Positions 13,530-22,217 of a DNA stretch of 26,290 nt are shown here, one piece after another. Made by a program: the position numbers and the translations under genes. The notes under the pieces are model-generated. The model did not search any database. It worked only from the letters and a program-made list of their open reading frames with translations, and was not told where the DNA came from. How positions within the stretch are numbered: the first letter of the stretch is position 1; the number at the start of each line of letters is the position of its first letter. The stretch covers positions 1-26,290 of the forward strand of contig UQTA01000043.1 in NCBI GenBank assembly GCA_900543885.1, in the 5' to 3' direction. The stretch is from an uncultured Clostridium sp. (GTDB lineage: Bacteria; Bacillota; Clostridia; Lachnospirales; Lachnospiraceae).

Positions 13530-14939
13530 TTACATCCCGTATTTGACTTTCAGAAAGTCGGGTGCGTAACCTGGGAAGAGAGCATAAGTGACTACATCTT
13601 CTTCCGTGCGGGCAAGTGCGCCTGCTTCTTTTCTTGCTGCTTCCATTCCAGGTGCGATCTGATCACCAGGGCGGATAAATGCAGGCTTTTCGTCTCCAAG
13701 GGCTTTCTCCAAAAGTGTTGGGTCAATAGGGCCCGGCGGACGTCCATAGAGACCACGGCAGTAGTCTTTTAATTCACGGCTGACCATAGCGTAGCGCTTT
13801 CCGGTTAATACATTAGTAGTAGCCTGGGCACCGCACATCTGGCTGGATGGGGTAGCAAGAGGCGGATATCCCATATCTGCGCGGACACGGGTAGCTTCTT
13901 CTAAGACTTCTGGAAGACGGTCATACAGCTTCATAGCAGTAAGCTGGCTTTCCAGGTTGGAAAGCATACCGCCTGGGATCTGATGCTGGAGGCAGCCAAC
14001 GTCTACACCAACTAATTTTGTGCCAAAGTCAGCGTATTTACGGCGAAGCTCAGCGAATTTTCTGTTGATATCAGCGAACTGTCCAAGGTCGATCTTTGGA
14101 TCTCTGCTGGTTCCTTTTAAAGCTGCTAAATAGCTTTCAATCGGTGGAAGGGATGGTCCCATGGACATGGAGGAAACGCATACATCCAGTCCGTCTACAC
14201 CAGCACGGATCGCTTCCCAGTAAGCCATTTCAGCCATACCGCCGGTACAGTGACAATGAAGATGAACAGGAATCTTCAGTGCTTTTTTCAGAGCTGTGAT
14301 CAGTTCATAAGCAGCTTCCGGGGTCATAAGACCGGCCATGTCTTCTACATGCATCAGGGAAGCACCCATCTGTTCCTGCTCTAAAGCATTCTGCACGAAT
14401 ACTTCTGTTGTATGGAAGGGGCTTACATTATACTGAACGGAACCTTCGATTTTTTTGCCGGCTTTTTTGATGGCTTTAAATGCAACTTCGCAGTTTCTAA
14501 GATCCTGAAGGGCATCGAAGGTAAGGAAAACATCAATTCCTGCTTCTGCTGCCTGTGCCACAAAGGCTTCTACTACATCATCCGGGTAAGCTTTGTAGCC
14601 TACCAGGTTCTGACCGCGGAGTACCATTTTTAATGGGGTTTTCTTTACATATTTTTTGAAGGTTCTTACACGCTCCCATGGATCATCTTTTAAGAAACGG
14701 ACTGCTACGTCGAAAGTAGCTCCGCCCCACATTTCCATGGAGTCGTATCCAACTGCATCCATCTGCTCTAAGAGCGGGATCATATCTGCAGTGGTAAGAC
14801 GGGTTGCAAAAAGTGACTGCTGTCCGTCACGAAAATCAACGCTGTTGAATTTAAGAGGAGTTCCGGCGCCTGCAAAGTCTGCTGCTCCTATTCCGGAAGG
14901 AGCAGAAAGTTCAGGAGCTTTTTTTCTGTTCCAGAACAA
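13530..14939 (-). CDS. oadA: Oxaloacetate decarboxylase alpha / pyruvate carboxylase carboxyltransferase subunit
   Basis: The 469-residue protein has the HMGL-like TIM barrel carboxyltransferase domain. NSVDFRDGQQSLFATRL near 32-48 carries the substrate and metal Asp. The metal-binding HLHCHCTGG lies near 223-231 and MEMWGGATFDVAVRFL is conserved. A C-terminal PYC_OADA domain includes GGMLSNLESQL. The biotin attachment domain and AMKM motif are absent, as usual for short clostridial forms that use a separate biotin carrier. It moves carboxyl groups between oxaloacetate/pyruvate and carboxybiotin. No carrier or membrane beta subunit is in the window. The start is preceded by an AAAGGTG-type site. 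Its promoter at 15258-15286 carries three copies of the LacI-type operator shared with the nifJ operon, so I infer co-regulation. Confidence 0.93.
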   Translation of the reverse strand: MFWNRKKAPELSAPSGIGAADFAGAGTPLKFNSVDFRDGQQSLFATRLTTADMIPLLEQMDAVGYDSMEMWGGATFDVAVRFLKDDPWERVRTFKKYVKKTPLKMVLRGQNLVGYKAYPDDVVEAFVAQAAEAGIDVFLTFDALQDLRNCEVAFKAIKKAGKKIEGSVQYNVSPFHTTEVFVQNALEQEQMGASLMHVEDMAGLMTPEAAYELITALKKALKIPVHLHCHCTGGMAEMAYWEAIRAGVDGLDVCVSSMSMGPSLPPIESYLAALKGTSRDPKIDLGQFADINRKFAELRRKYADFGTKLVGVDVGCLQHQIPGGMLSNLESQLTAMKLYDRLPEVLEEATRVRADMGYPPLATPSSQMCGAQATTNVLTGKRYAMVSRELKDYCRGLYGRPPGPIDPTLLEKALGDEKPAFIRPGDQIAPGMEAARKEAGALARTEEDVVTYALFPGYAPDFLKVKYGM

Positions 14940-15070
14940 GATACCACACCTTTCTGTATTATTATTTTATTCACTATAAATTTTATTTTCCTAATTTTTT
15001 TCAGGTTATAAGTCATTGGATTTCTGTCAGTATTTTAGAAATGAATCATGGTAGAGATAAAGGAATGTTC

Positions 15071-15163
15071 TCTGGTCAGTTTACAGTACCTGGAAAATGG
15101 CAGGTCCGGCAGGAAATCAAAAAAAAGAATCCGGAGGGGACCAGATACTGTAGGCTGGCCAGA
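15071..15163. repeat. Large inverted repeat in the oadA leader
   Basis: Arms 15071-15093 and 15141-15163 (23 bases each) are complementary at 19 positions. The other four are C/T changes, which become three G-U pairs and one mismatch in + strand RNA, or one G-U pair and three mismatches in - strand RNA. A second TCCGG/CCGGA stem sits in the loop. It lies in the roughly 310-base leader predicted for the oadA transcript. It may be a leader hairpin, a MITE-like repeat or a small RNA on the other strand. Confidence 0.6.
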
Positions 15164-15208
15164 GAACCGCAGAATTCAAAGGGGAAGTATGAATTACTGC
15201 AATTTGGG

Positions 15209-15258
15209 GATAACGTTAAACATAATAGGTAAAACGTTAAACTAAATCGTTAAAATAA
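15209..15258. promoter_or_regulatory. Three LacI-type operator copies at the oadA promoter
   Basis: Centres are GATAACGTTAAACA (15209-15222), GTAAAACGTTAAACTA (15229-15244) and CTAAATCGTTAAAATA (15242-15257). Each has a central CG flanked by the right half-site TTAAAC or a near match. They begin at the -10 box and run downstream, a position suited to blocking transcription. The same motif occurs four times before nifJ. Confidence 0.75.
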
Positions 15259-15286
15259 GAATACTAAAAAATAAGAGACTTGTCAA
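15258..15286 (-). promoter_or_regulatory. Sigma-A promoter of oadA
   Basis: On the minus strand, TTGACA (15286-15281), a 17-base spacer and TATTCT (15263-15258). Operators follow directly downstream. Bases 15287-15370 upstream show no gene. Confidence 0.85.
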
Positions 15287-15373
15287 GAGGAAAATTAAAT
15301 TGAGGGTAGAAAATCGAGTATGTTGAACAGGAATTGGATGAGTTGTTAGACTTTTTTGGAACTAAACGGACAT

Positions 15374-15561
15374 GCCTGCTGACGCAGGCATCACCATTCA
15401 TGAAAGCCGATTGCTCCGCACCTTTGGTGCTCCCGCAATCGTCGCCAGCATTCGCAATCCGCGCTATCGCGCTCCTTGCTCATACCGGCTTGCCCGTCCG
15501 ATACCCGTGAATTCGCTCATGCAAGCATGGCTCATTCGCGGCTGCCGTCCGGGACTTTCAT
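15374..15561. repeat. GC-rich multi-hairpin intergenic element
   Basis: The block is richer in GC than its surroundings. It holds GCCTGC-TGAC-GCAGGC (15374-15389, the exact reverse complement of the stem at 13474), a nested GATTGC/GCAATC and GCACC/GGTGC hairpin (15409-15440), and CATGC-AA-GCATG (15518-15529). The last part is bounded by ATGAAAG (15400-15406) and CTTTCAT (15555-15561). An ORF crosses it but has no family likeness. It looks like a dispersed palindromic repeat unit. Confidence 0.6.
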
Positions 15562-15576
15562 AGTAAATTAGCCGAA

Positions 15577-15641
15577 TAAAAAAGAGGAGCTTTTGCTCTA
15601 TAGATTCAAGAATCGTCTATAGAGCGGCAGCTCCTCTTTTT
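15577..15641. terminator. Bidirectional terminator after the lipoprotein esterase gene
   Basis: AAAAAGAGGAGCT pairs with AGCTCCTCTTTTT, with an inner GCTCTATAGA/TCTATAGAGC stem. Both arms give a T tract on their own strand. It closes the minus-strand gene at 15671. Confidence 0.92.
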
Positions 15642-15670
15642 GTGTCATTTTCTGGATGAAAATATTTTAC

Positions 15671-16759
15671 TTATTTGCTCTGTGCAAACAGCCAGTCTCT
15701 TACAGCTTCCAGATCATAAGCATAGTTGAAGGATGACATATGATTCAGACCTTCAAAGCGTACAAAGTTAGCCTGATCTCCTGATTTTAACAGATCAGTG
15801 ATCTTTTCGTTCTTTTCATCAGCAGATGCGTCTGGATCCAGGTTTTCCAGGTAAGAATAGGAAACACCGTCTTTTTTAAATAGATCCATGACTTCTGTCT
15901 GTCCGCTGGAAGCTTTCTGGTCTCCGGTACAGGTTACATAGAAGAATTTTTTGTTTTCCAATGGTTTTAAGATGTTAATATCCCACTGTCCGGAAACGAA
16001 GAGGGAAGCAGCAAACAGGTCCGGATAAAGGCTGTTTAAGTACAAGGAGGTCATGCATCCCATGGACTGTCCTGTGGTATAAACACGGGATGTGTCGATA
16101 TTGTAGTCTTCCATCAGCTGATTTAATACTTTGACAGCAGTGTCAATCTGGTTGGAAGTGTTGAAATCATCATCTACCACGGTTTCAGAGAATACCGGGC
16201 AGAAGACAAAGGAAGCGTGCTTTTCCTGCTCACCATCGGAAGCCCAGATGTCAGCGCCATAGTACTGGGAAAGAACTTCTTCGCTGCTTTTTCCTGCTGC
16301 AGAGGAATCAGGGATGAACATGATCAGCGGATAGGAAACGGATGCATCATAATCTGCTGGGATAAACAGGTTGTAGTCTAATGAAACCCCGTTTTCCTCA
16401 TCTTCATAGGTTTCCTGTGTGAATTTATCTTTGGTGGCATCGATCAGTTTCTGCTGCTCTGGTGTGATCACAACTTTCTGGTTGATATGGCCGGCATTTC
16501 CTCCGTCGCCTACATGGACAACGCCGTTTTCCGGTTTATTATCCTCAGAACCATTTTTGCCGCGGCCTTTTTGATCAGGACGGCTGCCGTCCTGATCTTT
16601 TTGGGTGTCTTTGGCGGAATCAGAGCTGTTTTCTTCGGTGGTTTCCTGTGCAGTGCCTGTTTCAGAAGTGGTAGTCTGTGCTGCATTTGAGCTGCATCCG
16701 GCTGCTAAGATGGATGCAAGGGTGATTGGAAGTAATCCTTTCAGTAATGTTTTTTTCAT
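15671..16759 (-). CDS. Secreted lipoprotein with alpha/beta-hydrolase (esterase/PHB depolymerase-like) domain
   Basis: The 362-residue protein has a signal peptide ending in lipobox LAAGC (lipidated C22). A low-complexity linker rich in Ser, Thr, Asp, Lys and Gly runs to about residue 90, and an alpha/beta-hydrolase domain covers about 115-360. The nucleophile elbow is GQSMG (Ser near 231) after VYTTG. LNHMSSF near 338-344 carries the likely catalytic His, and the acid may be the Asp in TCTGDQ. NGVSLDYNLFIPADYD is typical of LpqC/PHB depolymerase-type esterases. It would be tethered outside the cell and cleave esters or peptides. AAAGGAG precedes the ATG, and a GGAACAG/CTGTTCC inverted repeat (16785-16808) lies in the leader. 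No copy of the island operator lies in front, so membership of that regulon is not supported. Confidence 0.85.
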   Translation of the reverse strand: MKKTLLKGLLPITLASILAAGCSSNAAQTTTSETGTAQETTEENSSDSAKDTQKDQDGSRPDQKGRGKNGSEDNKPENGVVHVGDGGNAGHINQKVVITPEQQKLIDATKDKFTQETYEDEENGVSLDYNLFIPADYDASVSYPLIMFIPDSSAAGKSSEEVLSQYYGADIWASDGEQEKHASFVFCPVFSETVVDDDFNTSNQIDTAVKVLNQLMEDYNIDTSRVYTTGQSMGCMTSLYLNSLYPDLFAASLFVSGQWDINILKPLENKKFFYVTCTGDQKASSGQTEVMDLFKKDGVSYSYLENLDPDASADEKNEKITDLLKSGDQANFVRFEGLNHMSSFNYAYDLEAVRDWLFAQSK

Positions 16760-16814
16760 GTGTTTTTACTCCTTTCAAATGGGCGGAACAGTAGTTTTCG
16801 GCTGTTCCATTTAT

Positions 16815-16868
16815 AAAAAAGAGCAGCAAAATGCGCTTGGTCGTTCGGACTTACGCATTTCGCTGCTC
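16815..16868 (-). terminator. Terminator of the LacI-family regulator gene
   Basis: GAGCAGC.AAATGCG and CGCATTT.GCTGCTC (16821-16868) form a long stem. On the minus strand it is followed by six T. It isolates the regulator from the esterase gene. Confidence 0.88.
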
Positions 16869-17024
16869 AACTGCGGCTTATTTTAAAAGTGATTTGTGTT
16901 TATTTTGTGAAAGGAAGTGTGTAGATTTTGTGAAATTATTTTTTTGATAACTTTTATTCATTTTCCCGCAGAAAACATCATCCAATGCCAGTTGAGTTTT
17001 TTGGATGGGCGGATTTGGACACAA

Positions 17025-18035
17025 TTAAGAAAAACTTTCCCTTAGGATCAATTTTGCATGAAGATCAATATGTTCCGGGGTCGGATCGTTGTTTAAGATC
17101 TTTTTGCGCAGAAGGCGGATCACCTGCTGTCCGATCTCTTTGTTTGGCATCTCAACTACACTAAGGGATGGAATATAGTAGGAAGCTGCTTCCGGATCCA
17201 GCATACCGATGGAGAGCATTTCAGCATCCTTGGGAACTGATATTCCTTTTTCATGAAAGGCTCTCAAAGCGCCAAGGGCAATGGCATCAGAATCACAGAA
17301 GATCATTTTCGGAGGTTCTGTAAGAGAAGCATATTGTTTGCCAATCCCATAGCCGCCATTACGGGTACTGGGGCATTTTAGGATGTATTGTTCGTCTATT
17401 TGGATTCCCAGCTGTTCACAGGAATTGATAAATGCCTGTACACGGCGGTTGGTAGCATAGTAAGCATGGCTGGAAGCGAAGATTGCGGCTTCGGTATAAC
17501 CTTTCTGGCGTATTTTGGCAGCAGCCATCAGTGCAGCTTCTTCGTTATCTGTGCAGACAGAGGAAAAATGTTCCGATGGTCGGTTGATAAGAGCAACTGG
17601 CATACGGGGTGAAATGCTTTCCAGCCACTGCTGATCTTTCATGGAGCATGCACCAATGATAGCACCGCTGTAGCCGTTTTTTGAAAAGGCAGAGCCATAT
17701 TGCTCTAGTTTATCATTTTCATAGGTCTGGATCATCATTTCACAGTCAAATCCAGATTCTGCGATCTCGATCTGGATACAGTTCAGAAAGGATGCCAGGA
17801 TATTAACACGATAGTCCAAAGGCCAGAAAAATGCGATCACCGGCCGTTCATTTTCCTGGGAGCGCAGTCGTCTTGCGCTTAAATTGGGCTGATAGCCTAG
17901 ATCACGCATTGCTTCTGCCACCCTTTGCTGGGTAGCGGTGGAAATTTTTCTTTCCTCTGACTTTCCATTTATGATAATGGATACAGTTGTAACAGATACA
18001 CCTGCCTGTTTTGCTACGTCTTTTATAGTTGCCAT
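17025..18035 (-). CDS. LacI-family transcriptional regulator
   Basis: The 336-residue protein starts with a LacI helix-turn-helix (ATIKDVAKQAGVSVTTVSII), a hinge helix (YQPNLSARRLRSQ), and a periplasmic-binding-protein-like effector domain from about residue 65. NGYSGAIIGACSM and PKMIFCDSDAIALGALRAFHEKGISVPKDA are typical. It probably binds as a dimer to the palindrome that occurs three times at the oadA promoter and four times at the nifJ promoter. It lies between these two units. The effector may be a carboxylate of the pathway, but the pocket gives no clear answer. AAAGGTG lies 7 bases before the ATG. No operator copy is seen at its own promoter, so autoregulation is not indicated. Confidence 0.93.
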   Translation of the reverse strand: MATIKDVAKQAGVSVTTVSIIINGKSEERKISTATQQRVAEAMRDLGYQPNLSARRLRSQENERPVIAFFWPLDYRVNILASFLNCIQIEIAESGFDCEMMIQTYENDKLEQYGSAFSKNGYSGAIIGACSMKDQQWLESISPRMPVALINRPSEHFSSVCTDNEEAALMAAAKIRQKGYTEAAIFASSHAYYATNRRVQAFINSCEQLGIQIDEQYILKCPSTRNGGYGIGKQYASLTEPPKMIFCDSDAIALGALRAFHEKGISVPKDAEMLSIGMLDPEAASYYIPSLSVVEMPNKEIGQQVIRLLRKKILNNDPTPEHIDLHAKLILRESFS

Positions 18036-18055
18036 ATGTTCACCTTTATACTTTC

Positions 18056-18085
18056 ATAATATCTTTTGCTGCCTTCAGTCAGCAA
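18056..18085 (-). promoter_or_regulatory. Possible promoter of the LacI-family gene
   Basis: On the minus strand, TTGCTG (18085-18080), an 18-base spacer and TATTAT (18061-18056), about 20 bases before the start codon. It is weaker than the two promoters it is thought to control. Confidence 0.5.
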
Positions 18086-18311
18086 GTCTGCCACGCAAAA
18101 ATGGTTACAGTCCAGCCATGACATCTTCTTTTTTTATATACATGAAAACAAGAAGCACGATGGGTTCACTTTTTCTAAAACCAATCTTAAGCCAGATTCC
18201 CACATTGTGTCAAGCAGGAAAGAAAGTCATAAAGTCATTAGGATAGAAAAACATCAGAAAAGAAAATGATCACGAAAAAATGATCAAGGCCTCCGGGTGA
18301 AAACTGCACAA

Positions 18312-18441
18312 TAAGTAATACGTTAAACTATATAAAACTGACAAAAAATATTGTACTTATATCAAAACACTTGACAAAAGTAGAACGATAAACTATTATT
18401 TGTGACAAGGATAAACGTTTTACTAACACGTTAAACTAAAC
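18312..18441. promoter_or_regulatory. Four LacI-type operator copies at the nifJ promoter
   Basis: Copies are AGTAATACGTTAAACTA (18314-18330), AGTAGAACGATAAACTA (18380-18396), GGATAAACGTTTTACTA (18409-18425) and CTAACACGTTAAACTA (18423-18438). The second lies within the promoter spacer, the third and fourth just downstream and the first about 50 bases upstream. Multiple copies would allow looping. The rest of 18036-18636 has no gene; a TGTGCAA/TTGCACA pair (18448-18488) lies in the leader. Confidence 0.8.
18371..18399 (+). promoter_or_regulatory. Sigma-A promoter of the nifJ operon
   Basis: A perfect TTGACA (18371-18376), a 17-base spacer and TATTAT (18394-18399). An operator copy fills the spacer. 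The predicted leader is about 230 bases. Confidence 0.88.
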
Positions 18442-18636
18442 GGGATATGTGCAAGATGTTGTTATAAATGTAGTAAAAATATTGCACACATTGAAAAAAG
18501 ACAAACATCAGACAAACATATATCCTAAAAGGCGTCTTGCCGGCTGTCTGGTTTCTGGGGAAGAGGGATCGGACAGAAGAAATGAAAAACGGGAAATAAA
18601 AACGATCAACCCCACAAAGAAAGGAAAGTACAGATT

Positions 18637-21600
18637 ATGAGTAAAGTAAGCAGAGCAATGGACGGAAACGAAGCAGCAGCTTACGCTTCCTATGCTTTTA
18701 CCGAAGTAGCAGCGATTTATCCGATCACACCATCTTCTCCAATGGCTGAACTGGTTGACAAGTGGTCAGCCAATGGAATGAAGAATATGTTTGGTCAGCA
18801 GGTAAAGCTGGTTGAGATGCAGTCCGAGTGCGGAGCTGTTTCTGCAGTACACGGTGCTTTGGACGGCGGTGTATTAGCAACATCCTATACAGCATCCCAG
18901 GGACTTATGTTAATGATCCCTACCATGTACCGTATTGCAGGTCAGTTAAAGCCAGGCGTTATCCATGTAGCATCCAGAAACGTTGCAACCCATGCAATTT
19001 CTATTAATGCAGAGCATTCAGATGTTATGGCCTGTCGCCAGACCGGATATGCAATGTTAGCATCTTCTTCTCCACAGGAAGCAATGGATTTAGGAGCAGT
19101 TGCTCATCTTTCTGCTATTAAAGGACATGTACCATTCCTTCATTTCTTTGATGGTTTCCGTACATCCCATGAGATCCAGAAAGTAGAATGTCTGGATTAT
19201 GAAGATTTAAAGAAGTTGGTTGACTGGAAAGAACTGGAAAAATTCCGTGAGAACGCGTTAAATCCAGAGCATCCGGTACTTAGAACCACCGGTCAGTATT
19301 CTGATACTTATTTCCAGAGCCGTGAAGCTTGCAATACTTATTATGATGCACTTCCAGATATTGTTGCTGAGTATATGAACGAGATCAGCAAGATCACCGG
19401 AAGAGATTATAAGCCATTTAATTACTATGGTGCGCCAGATGCAGAGCGTGTGATCGTAGTTATGGGTTCTGCAAGCGGTGTTCTTCGCGAAACTGTAGAT
19501 TATTTAAATGCAAAGGGTGAAAAGGTTGGTTTTATCGACGCACACCTGTACCGCCCATTCTCTGCAAAGTACTTCTTAAGCCAGCTACCTGAAACTGTAA
19601 AGATGATCACTGTTGGCGACCGTACCAAGGAGCCAGGTGCAGCAGGCGAGTCACTGTACGAGGATGTATGTTCTGTGATCCTGGAGTCAGGCAGAAATAT
19701 CAAGGTTTTAGCATGCCGTTATGGTCTGGCAAGCAAGGATTATACTCCAGATCAGGTTATCGCACAGTTTGACAATATGAAGGCTGCAGAGCCAAAGAAC
19801 CACTATACCGTAGGTATTAATGATGATGTAACCCATCTGTCACTGCCTGTAGGACCGGAAGTAAATACTGTTCCAGAAGGAACCATCAGCTGCAAGTTCT
19901 GGGGCCTTGGTTCAGACGGTACCGTAGGTGCAAATAAGAACACCATTAAGATCATCGGTGATCATACAGACTTAAATGTTCAGGCTTACTTTGAATATGA
20001 TGGAAAGAAGTCCGGTGGTGTTACACGTTCTCACTTACGTTTTGGTAAGAAGCCGATCAACTATACTTACCTTGTAAACCACGCAGATTTCATTGCCTGC
20101 CACAATAAGTCCTATCTGGATCGTTATGACATCCTGGCTGATGCAAAGGAAGGCGCAAATGTGCTGATCACCTGCGACTGGAAGGGCGAAGAATTAGAGA
20201 AACATTTAACACCTGCATTTAAGAAGGCAGCAGCATTAAAGAAGATCCACCTGTACACCATTGATTCTACTGCAATTGCAGCAGAACTGGGACTGGGAAG
20301 CAGAACCAACACCATTTTACAGGCTGCATTCTTTAAGATCACCGGAATCATCCCGATCGAAGAAGCAGTTGGATATATGAAGAAAGCCATCTTAAAGTCC
20401 TACGGAAGAAAGGGCGAAAAGATCGTCAACATGAACTACGCAGCTGTTGATAAGGGCGTAGAGATGGTAGAAGAGGCAGAGGTTCCTGCAAGATGGGCTG
20501 ACATTGAGATCCCGGAAGAGAAGGTTGATGAGAACCTGCCAAAGTGGATCCGTAAGATCCAGATGCCTGTTAATGCTATGAAGGGCGACAACATTCCTGT
20601 CAGCGACTTCACCGATCTGCCAGACGGAACCATGCCTCAGGGTACTTCTAAGTACGAAAAAAGAGGAATTGCAGTCAATATTCCTGTTTGGGACAGCGAA
20701 AAATGTATCCAGTGCAATATGTGTTCCTATGTTTGCCCTCACTCCTGTATCCGTCCATTCCTTGTAACTGAGGAGGAAGCAGCAAAGGCACCGGAAACCT
20801 TTACAACTACAGCTGTTAAGGGCAAAGGCGCAGAAGGCTTACGTTTCCGTTTACAGGTATCCGCTCTTGACTGTACAGGCTGCGGAAGCTGTGCAAATGT
20901 ATGCCCATCCAAGGAAAAGGCTATTACCATGAAGCCACTGGACAACAACTTAAATGAGGCAGATAACTGGGAATATGCAATGAAGTTAGCTCCAAAGGCA
21001 AATCCATTTGGAACCAATACTGTAAAAGGCAGCCAGTTTGAACAGCCTCTGTTAGAGTTCCCAGGCTCCTGCCCAGGATGTGGTGAAACTCCTTACGCAA
21101 AACTGATCACACAGCTGTTTGGTGACCGTATGTATGTGGCAACTGCAACTGGATGCTCCCAGGTATGGTCCACCAGCTTCCCATCCTTCCCATATACCAC
21201 CAACCATAAGGGTCAGGGACCTGCAGTAGGCGGTTCTCTGTTTGAAAACAACGCTGAGTATGGTATGGGTATCTGGCTTTCTGTTGAACAGCAGAGAGAA
21301 AAACTGGCTAAGCATGTAGCAGAACTGGCAGAAAAGACAGATGACGCAAAAATCAAAGAGACAGCAGCAGCATGGCTGGCATATTACAATGATAAGAGTT
21401 CCCGTGAAACAGGTGAAGCATTAAAGAATGCCATTCTGGAAAGCGGATTATTAAGTGGTAACGCAGATCTGGTAGCAGCAAATGTTCCTGGAGATGACGC
21501 AAAGACACTGGCTGAGGCAGTTCGTGAAAACTTTGACCACCTGACCAAGAAGTCTGTATGGTTCTTCGGCGGCGATGGCTGGGCATACGATATCGGTTAC

Positions 21601-22200
21601 GGCGGCTTAGACCATGTATTAGCTTCCGGCGCAGATGTAAATGTAATGGTATTTGATACTGAGATCTACTCCAATACAGGCGGTCAGGCATCTAAGGCAA
21701 CTCCTACCGGTGCAGTGGCACAGTTTGCTGCAGCAGGTAAGCAGAGAAAGAAGAAAGATCTGGGTATGATGGCTATGAGCTATGGTGATGTTTATGTAGC
21801 CCAGGTAGCTATGGGCGCCAATCCTGCACAGTTCTTAAAGGCAGTAACAGAAGCAGAAGCTCATAAGGGACCATCTCTGATCATTGCTTATGCTCCATGT
21901 ATCAGCCACGGCCTGCGCTGCGGAATGAGTGATGTTCAGGGCGAGATCAAACGTGCCGTTGAAGTTGGTTACTGGCAGTTATACAGAAACAACCCAGAGC
22001 TGATCAAGGAAGGCAAGAATCCATTTATCCTGGATTCCAAGGAACCTCAGGGAGATTTCAGAGAGTTCTTAAGAGGAGAAGTTCGTTTCTCATCTCTGGA
22101 ACGTACCTTCCCAGAGGCAGCAGATGCATTGTTTGAGCGTACTGAGAGCGAAGCAAAGGCGCGTTATGCAAGATATAAAGAGCTTGCTGAGAAAAACTAA
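18637..22200 (+). CDS. nifJ: Pyruvate:ferredoxin (flavodoxin) oxidoreductase
   Basis: The 1187-residue single-chain enzyme converts pyruvate and CoA to acetyl-CoA and CO2, reducing ferredoxin or flavodoxin. The N-terminal domain opens with AYTFTEVAAIYPITPSSPMAELVD-type sequence (short segment YPITPSSPMAE). Two 4Fe-4S motifs, CIQCNMCSYVCPHSC and CTGCGSCANVCPSK, lie near 690 and 747. CPGCGETPYAKL lies near 811. The thiamine diphosphate site is GGDGWAYDIGYGG near 978 with NTGGQASKATPTG after it. Length and motifs are complete. AAAGGAAAG precedes the ATG. It heads an operon with two aconitase-family genes, which is not the usual setting for a housekeeping PFOR, and operator copies suggest induction by a pathway metabolite. 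A related 2-oxoacid such as 2-oxobutyrate cannot be excluded as substrate. Confidence 0.96.
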   Translation: MSKVSRAMDGNEAAAYASYAFTEVAAIYPITPSSPMAELVDKWSANGMKNMFGQQVKLVEMQSECGAVSAVHGALDGGVLATSYTASQGLMLMIPTMYRIAGQLKPGVIHVASRNVATHAISINAEHSDVMACRQTGYAMLASSSPQEAMDLGAVAHLSAIKGHVPFLHFFDGFRTSHEIQKVECLDYEDLKKLVDWKELEKFRENALNPEHPVLRTTGQYSDTYFQSREACNTYYDALPDIVAEYMNEISKITGRDYKPFNYYGAPDAERVIVVMGSASGVLRETVDYLNAKGEKVGFIDAHLYRPFSAKYFLSQLPETVKMITVGDRTKEPGAAGESLYEDVCSVILESGRNIKVLACRYGLASKDYTPDQVIAQFDNMKAAEPKNHYTVGINDDVTHLSLPVGPEVNTVPEGTISCKFWGLGSDGTVGANKNTIKIIGDHTDLNVQAYFEYDGKKSGGVTRSHLRFGKKPINYTYLVNHADFIACHNKSYLDRYDILADAKEGANVLITCDWKGEELEKHLTPAFKKAAALKKIHLYTIDSTAIAAELGLGSRTNTILQAAFFKITGIIPIEEAVGYMKKAILKSYGRKGEKIVNMNYAAVDKGVEMVEEAEVPARWADIEIPEEKVDENLPKWIRKIQMPVNAMKGDNIPVSDFTDLPDGTMPQGTSKYEKRGIAVNIPVWDSEKCIQCNMCSYVCPHSCIRPFLVTEEEAAKAPETFTTTAVKGKGAEGLRFRLQVSALDCTGCGSCANVCPSKEKAITMKPLDNNLNEADNWEYAMKLAPKANPFGTNTVKGSQFEQPLLEFPGSCPGCGETPYAKLITQLFGDRMYVATATGCSQVWSTSFPSFPYTTNHKGQGPAVGGSLFENNAEYGMGIWLSVEQQREKLAKHVAELAEKTDDAKIKETAAAWLAYYNDKSSRETGEALKNAILESGLLSGNADLVAANVPGDDAKTLAEAVRENFDHLTKKSVWFFGGDGWAYDIGYGGLDHVLASGADVNVMVFDTEIYSNTGGQASKATPTGAVAQFAAAGKQRKKKDLGMMAMSYGDVYVAQVAMGANPAQFLKAVTEAEAHKGPSLIIAYAPCISHGLRCGMSDVQGEIKRAVEVGYWQLYRNNPELIKEGKNPFILDSKEPQGDFREFLRGEVRFSSLERTFPEAADALFERTESEAKARYARYKELAEKN

Positions 22201-22217
22201 AACAGGAGAAGAAAAGA

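Noticed and set aside
15041..15245. Two overlapping + strand ORFs upstream of oadA
   Set aside because: They cover the large inverted repeat and operator copies, and the composition is not protein-like.
15372..15563. A 63-codon ORF over the GC-rich element
   Set aside because: It is explained by palindromic repeats. It has no ribosome binding site and no domain likeness.
18036..18636. Riboswitch in the nifJ leader
   Set aside because: Only one weak stem is visible, no known riboswitch core is seen, and operator copies already account for control.
21353..21691. Minus-strand ORF opposite nifJ, and similar ones along 19500-25300
   Set aside because: They are mirror frames of strongly coding nifJ and LeuC-type genes; codon bias explains their openness.
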